Assembly: GCF_009208735.1 (NCBI RefSeq)
Contig: NZ_WFLJ01000008.1
Span: 124,001-188,000 of the forward strand
Origin: Janthinobacterium rivuli
GTDB lineage: Bacteria; Pseudomonadota; Gammaproteobacteria; Burkholderiales; Burkholderiaceae_D
DNA: 64,000 bases
Direction: 5' to 3'
The notes under the pieces are model-generated. The model was not told where the DNA came from and ran no database searches. It saw only the letters and a list, made by a program, of their open reading frames with translations. Below are positions 1 through 9,274 of the stretch, in pieces; within the stretch, counting starts at the first letter, position 1; each line of letters opens with the position of its first letter. Position numbers and translations under genes: made by a program.

Positions 1-1372
1 CGCCGTAGCGGCCCGCGCGCCCGGCGATCTGGCGCGCCAGCGCGGCCGAAATCTCTTCCTCTTCGCGGCCATTGTATTTGACGCAGGTGGTCATGACGAT
101 GCGCGCGATCGGCATGTTCAGGCCCATCGCCAGCGCATCCGTGCCGACGACGATGTCGGCCGTGCCGTCGCGGAAGCGCTGCGCCTGCGCGCGCCGCACC
201 TCGGGCGACAGGTTGCCGTAGACGGTGGCCACGGACAGGCCCGTTTCCGTGATCATGTCGCGCCACATCAGCACTTCGCGGCGCGAAAACGCGATGACGG
301 CGTCGCCGCGGCGCAGGTTGCGCACCTTGCGCACGGCCGTCGGCTCCATCGACAGGGGCGCCATGCGTTTGAGTACGTGTACATCCAGCGGGCAGTCCAG
401 GCGTTCGGCCAGCGCCTCGATGGCGCGCCGCGCTTCGGGCGCGCCCACCAGGTAGACGGTGTGGGCGGGGGCGCCGCAGACGGCCGCCGTCCACGCGGCG
501 CCCCGGTCCGGGTCGGCCAGCATCTGGATTTCATCGATGACGGCCACGTCGACGACGGTTTTCGTGTCCAGCATTTCCACCGTGCTGGCCACGTGCGTGG
601 CGCCATCGACGACCCGGCGCTCCTCGCCCGTGATCAGGCTCACGGCCAGCGGCTTGCCATGCGGCGCGGTTTCCTGCAGGCGTTCGTAGTTTTCCAGGGC
701 CAGCAAGCGCAAGGGCGCCAGGTAGATGCCGCTTTTCGCCTTGACCAGCGCTTCCATGGCGCGGTGCGTCTTGCCGGAATTGGTGGGACCCAGCAGGGCG
801 ATGAAGCGGCGCGGCAGGCGGCGCGCCATCTCGAACGAGGCGGGATATTCGGCCAGGTTGATGCTCTGGCGCGTGCGCGCCGCATGCTGTTCTTCCTGCT
901 GGCGCTCGATGGCGTGATTGAAGCGCTGGCGGATGCGGTCGAACACCATGCCGGCCGGCTCCGACGTCTGCATGTCGGCCAGCGTATGCAGGAAGACCAT
1001 CGGGTCCGTGTCCACGTCTTCGCTCAGGCCCGCGATATCGGCGACGAAATCGATCACGTGCTGGCGCAGTTCCTCGAAGATGGCCGCGCTGGCCCGTTCG
1101 CGCACCAGGGCCAGCTTGGTCTCGCGGTCCATCTTGCGCCACTTGGCCGGCCGCGCCAGCACGCCCTGCGCGGGCACCAGCGCATACGGCACCACCAGGT
1201 GGCCCGCCTTGACCACGCCGGAAAAGCGCACGAAGACGCGGCCTTCCATCTTGACCAGGCGGATATGCTCGGCCAGTTCCCCCAGTTCCGCGACCAGGGT
1301 GGCGTCGTTATTGTCTTCGGTGCTGTCGGAAATGTCGGTGGAAGTGTCGGGAGGAAGTGCGGAGGAAGTCAT
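1..1372 (-). CDS. SUV3-like ATP-dependent RNA/DNA helicase (C-terminus off window)
   Basis: The frame stays open from an ATG at 1372 to the window edge, so at least 457 codons are present and the C-terminus is missing. About residue 195 reads GPTNSGKTHRA (Walker A in the SUV3 form) and about 265 reads VIDEIQMLADPDRG (DEAH-like Walker B); further on come the helicase C-domain motifs GTDALAMGLNMP and a final RQIAGRAGR (motif VI, which places the arginine finger). This order is typical of SUV3/SUPV3L1 helicases, which unwind structured RNA. The N-terminal 190 residues form a charged region found in the proteobacterial members. What is seen supports the family firmly; the exact substrate in this organism is unknown. 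Confidence 0.85.
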   Translation of the reverse strand, partial: MTSSALPPDTSTDISDSTEDNNDATLVAELGELAEHIRLVKMEGRVFVRFSGVVKAGHLVVPYALVPAQGVLARPAKWRKMDRETKLALVRERASAAIFEELRQHVIDFVADIAGLSEDVDTDPMVFLHTLADMQTSEPAGMVFDRIRQRFNHAIERQQEEQHAARTRQSINLAEYPASFEMARRLPRRFIALLGPTNSGKTHRAMEALVKAKSGIYLAPLRLLALENYERLQETAPHGKPLAVSLITGEERRVVDGATHVASTVEMLDTKTVVDVAVIDEIQMLADPDRGAAWTAAVCGAPAHTVYLVGAPEARRAIEALAERLDCPLDVHVLKRMAPLSMEPTAVRKVRNLRRGDAVIAFSRREVLMWRDMITETGLSVATVYGNLSPEVRRAQAQRFRDGTADIVVGTDALAMGLNMPIARIVMTTCVKYNGREEEEISAALARQIAGRAGRYG

Positions 1373-1456
1373 GTCGTGCCTGGGTGTTGAAGTAAGCGAG
1401 GCCGATTATACCGTCGATGGGGGCGGGCGGTGGCGGCAGCCATGGCACTGGCAGGT

Positions 1457-2290
1457 TCAGGCGGCCCGTGCGCGCACCAGGCGCAGGCCCCAGCCGGTGG
1501 CGACCTTGCCGTCTTCGCGCAGCAAGCCGTTTATCGCATTGAGGAAGGCGGTTTGCAGGCGCCGCCTGGCCTCATCGTCCAGGCGGTCGATATCGTAGGT
1601 GTCCAGCAGGGCGGCCCATAGTTCGCCCGGCGTGGGCGTCCAGGGCACGTCGATGTCCTCAAACGTGACGTCTGCGAAACCGGCGTCGAGCAGCTCGCGC
1701 CAGCCCGCTTCCGATCCCGCGCGACGGTCGCCGAAGCGCAGCGGCGGCAGCGCGTCGCTGGCGATCGGTTTGAACACGCGCAGGAAAACGTCGTTCACTT
1801 CGCCCAGCAGGAAAGTGCGGCCGACGATGGCCCCGAACTGGCCTCCGGGACGCAGCACGCGGCGCATTTCGCGCACGACTTGTTCGATGTCGTCCATCAG
1901 CATCAGCGCCATGTGCGAGACGAGATAATCGACGCTGGCCGATGGCAGGTCCAGCGCCTGGCCGCGTCCCGGCAGCAGCCGCACGGAGGTGGGCAGGGCG
2001 GCGCGCGCGGCGGCCAGTTCCGCCTCGCTCATGTCGACGCCGAGCAATTGCAGGTCAGGTTGCCGCCTGGCCGCCAGCAAACCCAGCAGATGACCGTCGC
2101 CGCAGGCCAGGTCGAGCACGCTCAATGGCGTGTCCAGGGTTGGTATCAGACTGGTCAGCACTTCATAGGAAGAGGCCCAGCTGCCGGTAGGGGAACTGGC
2201 CTGCAGATGGGCAAACGCGGCGCTCGTCACGCCGACTTGCCGTTGATGAAAATCCTGCAAATAGGTTTCGGCCGCTGTCAGTGTCGTCAT
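1457..2290 (-). CDS. Class I SAM-dependent methyltransferase
   Basis: 277 residues from the chosen ATG at 2290 (protein starts MTTLTAAETYLQDF); the frame extends upstream to 2341 but the extension is basic, unrelated to the family, and reaches toward the divergent comEC promoter. Motif I is visible as LDLACGDGHLLGLLA, followed by an acidic strand end (LLGVDMSEAELAAAR) and a post-motif region typical of Methyltransf_11/25 folds (LPSASVDYLVSHMALML). The protein therefore binds S-adenosylmethionine and methylates a small molecule or cofactor; nothing in the sequence gives the substrate. It stands alone between the helicase gene and comEC. Confidence 0.8.
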   Translation of the reverse strand: MTTLTAAETYLQDFHQRQVGVTSAAFAHLQASSPTGSWASSYEVLTSLIPTLDTPLSVLDLACGDGHLLGLLAARRQPDLQLLGVDMSEAELAAARAALPTSVRLLPGRGQALDLPSASVDYLVSHMALMLMDDIEQVVREMRRVLRPGGQFGAIVGRTFLLGEVNDVFLRVFKPIASDALPPLRFGDRRAGSEAGWRELLDAGFADVTFEDIDVPWTPTPGELWAALLDTYDIDRLDDEARRRLQTAFLNAINGLLREDGKVATGWGLRLVRARAA

Positions 2291-2484
2291 GCAAGGTCCG
2301 CAAAGTCGTGGCGCCAGGGCGCCGGATGGCCATCTTAGCATGCGGAAAGTTTCGCCTGCGGTGGCGCCGGATGGCGCGCATGCGCGTTCTTATCCGCGCA
2401 CCATTGCGCCAGATCAGGTGGCAACGAGTCGAAAACGATCACAGTAACTGAGTCCCTTTCGCAGCGAGCGGATTTGGCTTTCTC

Positions 2485-4908
2485 ATGCGCACCCTGATAC
2501 TCGGCTTTGCCGCTGGCGCCGCCTGGTTGCAGACGCAGGCCAGCGTGCCGCCGCATGCTGGCGTGCTGCTGTGGTTGATCGCTGGCTCAGGGTTCACGGT
2601 TAGTCTGGCGCTGCGCCGCCACGCGCGCTGGTGCTGCGTTGTTGCGCTTGCCGCTGGTGTGGGATTGGGTTTTTATTGGGCCGCCTGGCTGGCCCAGGCC
2701 GCCATGGCGCCGCAGCTGGCGCTGGCCGATGAAGGGCAGGATATTGTTGTCACGGGCACCATCGCCAGCCTGCCGTACCGTTTCGAGCAGGGCGTACGTT
2801 TCAATTTTGCCGTGGAGAAGGCGGTTGGGGCGAAGGTGCCGCCCTTGATCGCGCTGTCCTGGTACGCGGGTTTTCGCGATGAGGTGACGAACGAGGTGGG
2901 CGACGTGCAGCCGGGCGAGCGCTGGCGCCTCACGGTGCGGCTGCAGCGTCCGCACGGTAATGCGAATCCCATGGGGTTTGATTACGAGGCGTGGCTGCTG
3001 GAGCAGGGCGTGCGTGCCACGGGCTATGTGCGGCCGCAGCCGCGCGCCGATACACCGAACGTCCGCCTGGCCGCCTTCGTGCCCGGCTTCGGCAATGTGG
3101 TGGAGGCGAGCCGCGCGGCGCTGCGCGCGCGCATCCTGCGCAGTCTGGACGGAAAACAGTATGCGGGCGTGATCGTGGCGCTGGTGGTGGGCGACCAGCG
3201 CGCCATTCCCCAGTCGGACTGGCAAGTGTTCAATCGCACGGGCGTGAGCCACTTGATTTCCATTTCTGGCCTGCACATCACCATGATCGCGGGCCTGTTC
3301 GCGCTGGCCGCGGGCGCGCTGTGGCGGCGCTCGTTTTTTACCGATTGGCAACTGCCCTTGCGGTTGCCTGCGCAAAAAGTGGCGGCGCTGGCCGGCGCGC
3401 TGGCGGCATTTGTGTATGTGCTGCTGGCCGGCTTCGGCGTGCCCGCGCAGCGCACCTTGTATATGTTGCTGGTGGTGGCGCTGGCCTTGTGGCTGGGACG
3501 CATCACCAGCATCGTGCATATCCTGTGCCTGGTGCTGGGCGTGGTGGTGCTGCTCGACCCGTGGGCCGTGCTGTGGCCCGGCTTCTGGCTATCGTTCGGC
3601 GCCGTCGCCACCATGCTGTACGCGACGGCGGGCCGCACCACGGCACCCATGCCGCGGCAGGCGGGACGCTGGCGCCGCCTGCGCGCGGCCGTGGCGCTGG
3701 GCGCCCACACGCAGTATGTGGTGACGGTGGGGCTGGTACCGTTGACGATGTTGCTGTTCTCGCAAGTGTCGCTGGTGTCTCCCGTCGCCAATGCGCTGGC
3801 CATCCCCGTCATCAGCCTGGTCGTCACGCCCCTGTCGCTGGCGGGCAGCCTGCTGCCGGCGCCGCTGTCCGACGGATTGCTGTTGCTGGCGCACGCCATC
3901 GTGCAGATGCTGGCGCAGGTGCTGGACTGGTTGGGTGCGCGCCGCTTTGCCGTCTGGACGGCGCCCGCGCCGCCCATGTGGAGTTTTTGCTGGGCATTGT
4001 TCGGCACGGCCTGGCTGCTGGCGCCGCGCGGCTGGCCGCACCGCTGGGCCGGCATGCTGGGCTGGCTGCCGCTGCTGACGGCCTTGCCATCGAGCCCGCC
4101 GCCGGGCCAGATGTGGGTCACGGCCTTTGACGTGGGACAAGGCATGGCCGTGCTGGTGGAAACCCACGGTCACCGCCTGCTGTACGACACGGGTCCCGCC
4201 TACAGCCTCGATGCCGATGGCGCCAGCCGGGTCATCGTGCCCTATTTGCGCGCGCGCGGCATCGCCAAACTCGACGGCGTGATCATTTCCCACAGCGACC
4301 TCGATCACGCGGGCGGCGCCGTATCCCTGCTGGAAAATGTGGACGTGGGCTGGCTGGCCTCGTCGCTGTTCGATGGCCACCCGGCCGTCGAGGCCCGGCG
4401 CGAGTCGCACCGGCCCTATCTGCACTGCATGGCGGGCCAGCGCTGGACGTGGGAAGGCGTGCACTTCGCCATGCTGCACCCGCTGCCCGCCAGCCATACG
4501 GACATTGCCCTGAAACCGAACGCCCGCAGCTGCACCGTGAAGATCACGGCTGGCAAGCATGCCATCTTGCTGGCCGGCGACATCGAAGCGGCGCAGGAAG
4601 CGCAATTGCTGGCGCGCTCTGGCGACGGCGAACTGGCGGCCGACGTCTTGCTGTCGCCGCACCACGGCAGCGGCACGTCATCGACGCCGGCGTTCCTGGC
4701 GGCCGTGCATCCGGCCCTGGCGATTTTCCAGGTGGGACACAGGAACCGCTATAAACATCCGAAGGCGCAGGTATATGCGCGCTATGGCGAGATGGGCATT
4801 GCGCGCCTGCGCACGGATGAGGAGGGGGCGGTGGTACTGGCGTTTGGGGACAATATCGAGGTGACGCGGTACCGGACCAGCCGGCCGCGGTACTGGCATG
4901 GCCGATAA
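2485..4908 (+). CDS. comEC: ComEC/Rec2 family DNA internalisation channel
   Basis: 807 residues, the usual length of ComEC. The N-terminal part has two or three hydrophobic segments and a DUF4131-like soluble domain. The central Competence domain begins near residue 225 with the hallmark region around HLISISGLHITM and carries many membrane helices. The C-terminal third is a metallo-beta-lactamase-like domain with VTAFDVGQGMAVLVE and the metal-binding run SHSDLDHAGG. ComEC forms the inner-membrane channel through which single-stranded DNA enters during natural transformation. Start: ATG at 2485, the first one in frame after the divergent promoter region. Confidence 0.93.
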   Translation: MRTLILGFAAGAAWLQTQASVPPHAGVLLWLIAGSGFTVSLALRRHARWCCVVALAAGVGLGFYWAAWLAQAAMAPQLALADEGQDIVVTGTIASLPYRFEQGVRFNFAVEKAVGAKVPPLIALSWYAGFRDEVTNEVGDVQPGERWRLTVRLQRPHGNANPMGFDYEAWLLEQGVRATGYVRPQPRADTPNVRLAAFVPGFGNVVEASRAALRARILRSLDGKQYAGVIVALVVGDQRAIPQSDWQVFNRTGVSHLISISGLHITMIAGLFALAAGALWRRSFFTDWQLPLRLPAQKVAALAGALAAFVYVLLAGFGVPAQRTLYMLLVVALALWLGRITSIVHILCLVLGVVVLLDPWAVLWPGFWLSFGAVATMLYATAGRTTAPMPRQAGRWRRLRAAVALGAHTQYVVTVGLVPLTMLLFSQVSLVSPVANALAIPVISLVVTPLSLAGSLLPAPLSDGLLLLAHAIVQMLAQVLDWLGARRFAVWTAPAPPMWSFCWALFGTAWLLAPRGWPHRWAGMLGWLPLLTALPSSPPPGQMWVTAFDVGQGMAVLVETHGHRLLYDTGPAYSLDADGASRVIVPYLRARGIAKLDGVIISHSDLDHAGGAVSLLENVDVGWLASSLFDGHPAVEARRESHRPYLHCMAGQRWTWEGVHFAMLHPLPASHTDIALKPNARSCTVKITAGKHAILLAGDIEAAQEAQLLARSGDGELAADVLLSPHHGSGTSSTPAFLAAVHPALAIFQVGHRNRYKHPKAQVYARYGEMGIARLRTDEEGAVVLAFGDNIEVTRYRTSRPRYWHGR

Positions 4909-4947
4909 AGTAATACACCTCATCGGATACGGGACAGGAGGCCGATC

Positions 4948-5670
4948 ATGTGCGATGAATGCAATCGCTTCGAGCGTTTGCTGACGAAAGTCGACGACCT
5001 TTACCGGCGCTTGCGTTCGATTCAGTCGAATCAATGGTTATGTCATGTGGAGATGATTTCACCAGCGTTGGCGCAGGCGATACAGCATACGGGTATTGGC
5101 ATTGCGAGTGGCTTGTTTACTGGCTTGCTCTTGTTTGGATTGCAATTCACGAGCGATCAGCTTGTCAGCGACATGGCCAAGTCGTTACAAGGGGAATTTA
5201 TTGCGCATTACATGGCTATTCCCTCGCCGCTGTTCAGTCTTGTCCTGTTCCTGGTGTCATGCACGATGTTGTTGACTGCAGAATGGGGGCATTTTTTAAG
5301 GCAGAAAGTACTAGTGCCTGTCATACATGGCATCTCGCATGCAGTGTCAATGACTACCGGGATGTTATTGTCGCTCGTCCTTTCGGAAGTGCTGACACAG
5401 AGTTTTCTGCCGAATCTCAGGCAATGGTTAGGCAGCCTCCTTATTATTTTGATCGTGTGGCTACGGCGCGGTGGGGCTATGGCGAAAGAAGCGTTGCGCT
5501 GGCGAAGACTGTCCTGTTTCGCAAAAAAGTATGAAGTCCTGCACTTTATTTTTCCGCTGGTGGGCATTTTTCTAATATTGTGTTTGTGGGGAGATGTCAG
5601 GCGGAGTGCCTTACAGGTGGCGGATGCTGCCAGGGCCAATAAGACGGCGAGTTGTGCAGTGGTGCATTGA
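4948..5670 (+). CDS. Hypothetical multi-spanning membrane protein, AT-richer than neighbours
   Basis: 240 residues with a strong Shine-Dalgarno (ACAGGAGG) just before the ATG. A short soluble N-terminus contains a CxxC pair (CDEC) and a basic/acidic helix; then come hydrophobic stretches near residues 50-70, 95-110, 128-150, 155-170 and 205-222, so about five membrane helices. Codon use is clearly less GC-biased than in comEC upstream or the LysR gene downstream (many TTA, ATT, AAT, TTT codons), which suggests recent acquisition. I recognise no family. It is a single gene in its orientation, immediately followed by a GC-rich fragment that may be a gene remnant. Confidence 0.6.
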   Translation: MCDECNRFERLLTKVDDLYRRLRSIQSNQWLCHVEMISPALAQAIQHTGIGIASGLFTGLLLFGLQFTSDQLVSDMAKSLQGEFIAHYMAIPSPLFSLVLFLVSCTMLLTAEWGHFLRQKVLVPVIHGISHAVSMTTGMLLSLVLSEVLTQSFLPNLRQWLGSLLIILIVWLRRGGAMAKEALRWRRLSCFAKKYEVLHFIFPLVGIFLILCLWGDVRRSALQVADAARANKTASCAVVH

Positions 5671-5816
5671 CGTTCAGCGCGGCGACCGCGACCGCGCAGG
5701 CGCCTGTGGGGCCGGCCTTGCTGGCGCTGCTGTACGCTGCCATGCGCGAGGTGGCCGTCTTTGTCTTCGACGGCGCGCAGTTCGCCGTGTACAGCGATGC
5801 CATCGTGGCGCAATAG
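5667..5816 (+). pseudogene. Possible C-terminal gene remnant, or a 49-codon small ORF
   Basis: Directly after the AT-rich gene, a GC-rich frame runs to a TAG at 5814-5816 and ends with AVFVFDGAQFAVYSDAIVAQ, which reads like a genuine protein C-terminus. The frame is closed upstream by a TAA at 5640. The only start would be a TTG at 5667 overlapping the preceding TGA (TTGA), or an ATG at 5742 giving about 24 residues. The sharp change in base composition fits either the tail of a native gene cut off when the upstream gene arrived, or a tiny translationally coupled protein. No function can be given. Confidence 0.3.
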
Positions 5817-5819
5817 ACC

Positions 5820-6743
5820 CTAACTTTCTCTTTCATCCGGTATCTCCATCCCCCTTTTCTTTACATATTCCAAGAACAGCCGCGCCCCCTTAGCCATCCT
5901 CGACGTGCTATACACGGCGTGGATGCTGGGGTCCAGCTCCTTCGATGACGTCAGCCGGTACGCCGTGCAGACCCTGCGCAGGGTGCCGTTGGCCACGGCC
6001 GGTTCCGCCAGCCAGCTGGCCAGGCGCACGATGCCGGCGCCTTCCAGGGCCGCCTGGAAGGTGGCGATGCCGGAGGTGAAGCGGAAGCGCGGCTGCACCT
6101 GGTAGCGCACGTTGCGCGTGGCGGAGACAAAATGCCAGTCGCGCAGGATGCGGGGCGCCGAGTGCATGATGATGTCGTGGCCGGCCAGCTCCTCCGGCTC
6201 GTCGGGCGCGCCCATGCGATCGATATAGTCGGGCGAGGCGTACATGTAGCGGCGGTAATTCCACAGGGGGTAGCCGATCAGCTCGCTGGACTGGGGAAAG
6301 GCGCCACGGATGGCGAAATCCAGCTTTTCCTGGATGGGGTCGATGGATTTATCCGAGAAATGGATGTCCACCGACACGTTCGGGTAGTCGCGCGAAAACT
6401 GGGCCACCACCTTCGGCAGGAAGCCCAGCGACAGGATTTCCGGCGCCGAGAGGCGCACCCAGCCTTGCGGCGAGTTGCTCAATTCCGCCAATTGGTCTTC
6501 CGCTTCGGCCTGCGTTTCCAGCAAGTGCTTGGCCGACGCGTAATACGTTTCGCCGGCCGTCGTCAGGGTGAACTGCTTTTGCGTACGCAGGATCAGCTCG
6601 GCGCCGATGGCGTCTTCGAGGAACTGGATGGCGCGCGTGACGGCCGATGGCGACCTGCCCAGCATGCGCGCCGCGTGGATGAAGCTGCGCTTCTCGACCA
6701 CGGTGCAAAAGGCGCGGATCTCCCACATCAGTTTCATCGACAT
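5820..6743 (-). CDS. LysR-type transcriptional regulator
   Basis: 307 residues from the ATG at 6743 (MSMKLMWEIRAFCTVVEKRS); the frame extends to 6797 but the extra 18 residues lie outside the family domain. An N-terminal winged helix-turn-helix (FIHAARMLGRSPSAVTRAIQ, residues about 19-38) is followed by the usual linker helix and a substrate-binding-protein-like effector domain (GWVRLSAPEILSLGFLPKVV). It is transcribed away from the TSUP transporter gene, and a perfect T-N11-A palindrome lies between them, so it probably controls that transporter in response to its substrate and represses itself. The last codon is 3 bases from the end of the opposing fragment. Confidence 0.88.
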   Translation of the reverse strand: MSMKLMWEIRAFCTVVEKRSFIHAARMLGRSPSAVTRAIQFLEDAIGAELILRTQKQFTLTTAGETYYASAKHLLETQAEAEDQLAELSNSPQGWVRLSAPEILSLGFLPKVVAQFSRDYPNVSVDIHFSDKSIDPIQEKLDFAIRGAFPQSSELIGYPLWNYRRYMYASPDYIDRMGAPDEPEELAGHDIIMHSAPRILRDWHFVSATRNVRYQVQPRFRFTSGIATFQAALEGAGIVRLASWLAEPAVANGTLRRVCTAYRLTSSKELDPSIHAVYSTSRMAKGARLFLEYVKKRGMEIPDERES

Positions 6744-6809
6744 TGCGCGGCTCCCGGCAAAAGAGGCCAGTAGACCGCACGGGGCGCATTCCGTCAAGCG
6801 TTACGCCTG

Positions 6810-6826
6810 ATTGCGTTTTCCGCAAT
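6810..6826. promoter_or_regulatory. Probable LysR-family operator (T-N11-A palindrome)
   Basis: ATTGCG-TTTTC-CGCAAT is a perfect inverted repeat with 6-base arms and 5-base spacer; its inner part is a canonical T-N11-A LysR box. It lies 66 bases upstream of the LysR start and 68 upstream of the TSUP start, the position expected of the recognition-binding site for a divergent LysR pair. Seen directly; binding is inferred from family behaviour. Confidence 0.6.
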
Positions 6827-6894
6827 TTGAAGTTGCATCCGGAAAAATCCACGGCGCCTATACTGCCGCTGTCGCCCATTCCTCATTGCCTATC

Positions 6895-7656
6895 ATGCTG
6901 ACCATCTCGCTGCTGTGTTTATTTGCCTTCTTTGCCGGCCTGATCGATGCCGCCGTGGGCGGGGGCGGGCTGATACAGCTGCCGGCCCTGTTCAACCTGA
7001 TGCCGAACATGGCGTCGACTTCCTTGCTGGGCACGAATAAGCTGGCGTCCGCCTGCGGCACCACGTTTGCCGCCCGCTCGTTTGTCGGCAAGGTGCATAT
7101 CCCCTGGCTGCTGGTGCTGCCGGCCGTGGCCAGCGCCTTCGTCATGTCCTTCATCGGCGCGGCCGCCGTATCGTATGTACCGCAGCAGGTAGTGCGCCCG
7201 ATGGTGCTGGTATTGATCATCATCATGGCCATCTACACCTTCATCAAGAAGGATTTCGGCACGACGCGCGAGGCGCGCCCCATCGGTGGACGCGAACGCA
7301 TCCTTGCCATCGTCATCGGCGGCGCCATCGGCTTTTATGACGGCCTGTTCGGGCCGGGCACGGGCAGTTTCCTGATTTTCCTGTTCATCCGCGTCTTCGG
7401 CTTCGATTTCATCCTTGCATCGGCCTGCTCGAAACTGGTGAATATCGCCACCAACGTGGCCGCGCTGGCCTTCTTCATTCCCGCCGGCCACGTGGTGTAT
7501 GCGGTAGCCGCACCGATGGCCGTGTGCAATATCCTGGGCGCCCTGACGGGTACCTGGATCGCCGTGCGCCGCGGCGCCGCCTTCGTGCGCATCCTGTTCC
7601 TCGTGCTGCTGGTGCTGCTGATCGTCAAGTTGTCCTACGACATCTTCTTCAAGTAA
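6895..7656 (+). CDS. TSUP (TauE/SafE) family permease
   Basis: 253 residues with eight hydrophobic segments and the two pseudo-repeat signatures of the family: GLIDAAVGGGGLIQLPAL near the N-terminus and GFYDGLFGPGTGSFLIF at mid-length. TSUP proteins (TauE/SafE/YfcA) export or import small sulfur-containing or organic anions across the inner membrane; the substrate here is not evident. The ATG at 6895 was chosen because the longer frame from a TTG at 6811 would begin inside the LysR operator. The HAD hydrolase gene follows after 21 bases and may be co-transcribed. Confidence 0.85.
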   Translation: MLTISLLCLFAFFAGLIDAAVGGGGLIQLPALFNLMPNMASTSLLGTNKLASACGTTFAARSFVGKVHIPWLLVLPAVASAFVMSFIGAAAVSYVPQQVVRPMVLVLIIIMAIYTFIKKDFGTTREARPIGGRERILAIVIGGAIGFYDGLFGPGTGSFLIFLFIRVFGFDFILASACSKLVNIATNVAALAFFIPAGHVVYAVAAPMAVCNILGALTGTWIAVRRGAAFVRILFLVLLVLLIVKLSYDIFFK

Positions 7657-7677
7657 GTTTTCTAACGACAACAAGCC

Positions 7678-8373
7678 ATGAAAACCATCCAGGGCGTGCT
7701 GTGGGACAACGATGGCGTGCTGGTCGACACCGAACAGCTGTTTTATGAAAGCAACCGCGACTTGCTCTTGCCCTACGGCATAGACCTGACGCCCAAGCAA
7801 TTCTTTGACTGGTTCCTGGACAATAACTACGGCGCCTGGCATGTGCTGCTGGGACAGGGCCACGCCATCGAACTGGTCGAGCGCCTGCGGGTCGAACGCA
7901 CCCGGCTGTTCAGCGAACGCCTGCGCCAGGCGCGTCGGCTGGCCATGCCCGGCATCGAGCCCGTGCTGGCCGCGCTGCGCCCGCATGTGGCGATGGGCGT
8001 GGTGACGAGCGCCTACGAGCAGCATTTCCGGATCAGCCATGCGGCCACGGGTTTGTTGCGCCACTTCGACTTCGTGCTGACGCGTGAAATGTATGGCGAG
8101 AGCAAGCCGGCGCCCGACGGCTATCAGCTGGGCTTGCAGCGCCTGGGCCTGGCCGCCGCCGACTGCGTGGCCGTGGAAGATTCGCCGCGCGGCTTGCGCG
8201 CCGCCAATGCGGCCGGACTGGAATGCATCATCGTGCGCAACCACATGAATCGCGATTATGCGTTCGACGATGCTTTTTGCGTGGTGGATTCCAACGCCGA
8301 GCTGGGCGAAGTGCTGGCGGCGTTCGTGCCCGGCATGGCGCCGGCGCGCCCGCAATTAGAGGCCTTCCTCTGA
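7678..8373 (+). CDS. HAD-superfamily hydrolase (beta-phosphoglucomutase-like, subfamily IA)
   Basis: 231 residues. Motif I is WDNDGVLVDTE near residue 8, with the nucleophile and the acid/base aspartates spaced DxD; motif II is in VVTSAYEQHF, motif III is the lysine in GESKPAPDGYQLGLQ, and motif IV is VAVEDSPRGLRAANAAG. A helical cap domain sits between motifs I and II. The enzyme should dephosphorylate, or transfer phosphate within, a small phosphorylated metabolite. The close relatives are phosphatases with broad specificity, so the substrate cannot be read from sequence. It sits 21 bases behind the TSUP gene. Confidence 0.85.
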   Translation: MKTIQGVLWDNDGVLVDTEQLFYESNRDLLLPYGIDLTPKQFFDWFLDNNYGAWHVLLGQGHAIELVERLRVERTRLFSERLRQARRLAMPGIEPVLAALRPHVAMGVVTSAYEQHFRISHAATGLLRHFDFVLTREMYGESKPAPDGYQLGLQRLGLAAADCVAVEDSPRGLRAANAAGLECIIVRNHMNRDYAFDDAFCVVDSNAELGEVLAAFVPGMAPARPQLEAFL

Positions 8374-8431
8374 TCCGTCTTGCCGGCATGCCATTACAAT
8401 TGTCCATCGCATTCACCGGCCCCGTCCCACG

Positions 8432-9232
8432 ATGACCCTCCCGCAACTGCACTTTGCCCACGCCAACAGTTATCCTGCCGGCACCTACCGCAAGCTGTTC
8501 GGCTTGCTGGGCCAGCATTACACCGTGCAGGCGCTCGACATGCATGCGCACGACCCCGCGTACCCCGTCAGCACGGGCTGGCCCGAGCTGGTGCGCGAGT
8601 ACATCGATGACCTGGAGCGCCGCTACAGTGCGCCCGTGATCCTCGTCGGCCATTCGCTCGGCGGCATGCTCAGCGTGATGGTGGCCAAGCAGCGGCCCGA
8701 CCTGGTGCGCTGCGTGGTCTTGCTCGATTCGCCCGTGGTGGCGGGCTGGCGCGCCTTGCTGGTGCGCCTGGCGCGCAACACGGCGCTGGGCGAGCGGTTT
8801 TCCCCGTCGCGTTTTTCCGCCCGGCGGCGCAAGCTGTGGCCAAGTGCGCAAGCCGCCTATGAACACTTCGCGGCCAAGGACATGTTCGCCATCTGGGCGC
8901 CGCAAGTATTGCGCGATTACATAGACAGCGGCCTGATGCCGCATCCGGACGGGGTGCAGCTGCGTTTTACGCGCGAAGTGGAAACGCAGGTCTATCGCAG
9001 CTTGCCGCACCACATCGGGGGCCTCGTCAAGGATGGCTTTCCCGTGCCCATCGGGTTTATTGGCGGCACGGAATCGGTGGAGTGCCGCCAGGCGGGGTTG
9101 AAGGCCACACGCAAGCTGGTCGGCAAGTTTTTCCGCCAGGTGCCGGGCGGCCATCTGTTTCCCATGGAAAACCCGGAACTGACGGCGCAAGTGGTGCGCG
9201 AGATGATCACTGCCTTGCTGGCGAAACAATAG
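8432..9232 (+). CDS. Alpha/beta hydrolase
   Basis: 266 residues. The nucleophile elbow is VGHSLGGML (Ser at about residue 76), with the oxyanion region near the N-terminus (FAHANSYPAGTYRKLF) and a C-terminal catalytic His in GGHLFPMENPE. The N-terminal HANSYPAGTY stretch is typical of a proteobacterial group of uncharacterised serine hydrolases (esterase or lipase-like). It is probably an independent unit: 58 bases separate it from the HAD gene and 133 from dcd. Confidence 0.85.
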   Translation: MTLPQLHFAHANSYPAGTYRKLFGLLGQHYTVQALDMHAHDPAYPVSTGWPELVREYIDDLERRYSAPVILVGHSLGGMLSVMVAKQRPDLVRCVVLLDSPVVAGWRALLVRLARNTALGERFSPSRFSARRRKLWPSAQAAYEHFAAKDMFAIWAPQVLRDYIDSGLMPHPDGVQLRFTREVETQVYRSLPHHIGGLVKDGFPVPIGFIGGTESVECRQAGLKATRKLVGKFFRQVPGGHLFPMENPELTAQVVREMITALLAKQ

Positions 9233-9274
9233 CCTGACGCCAAGGATTTTCAGGGGAAGGGGGCCAACTGGGGC

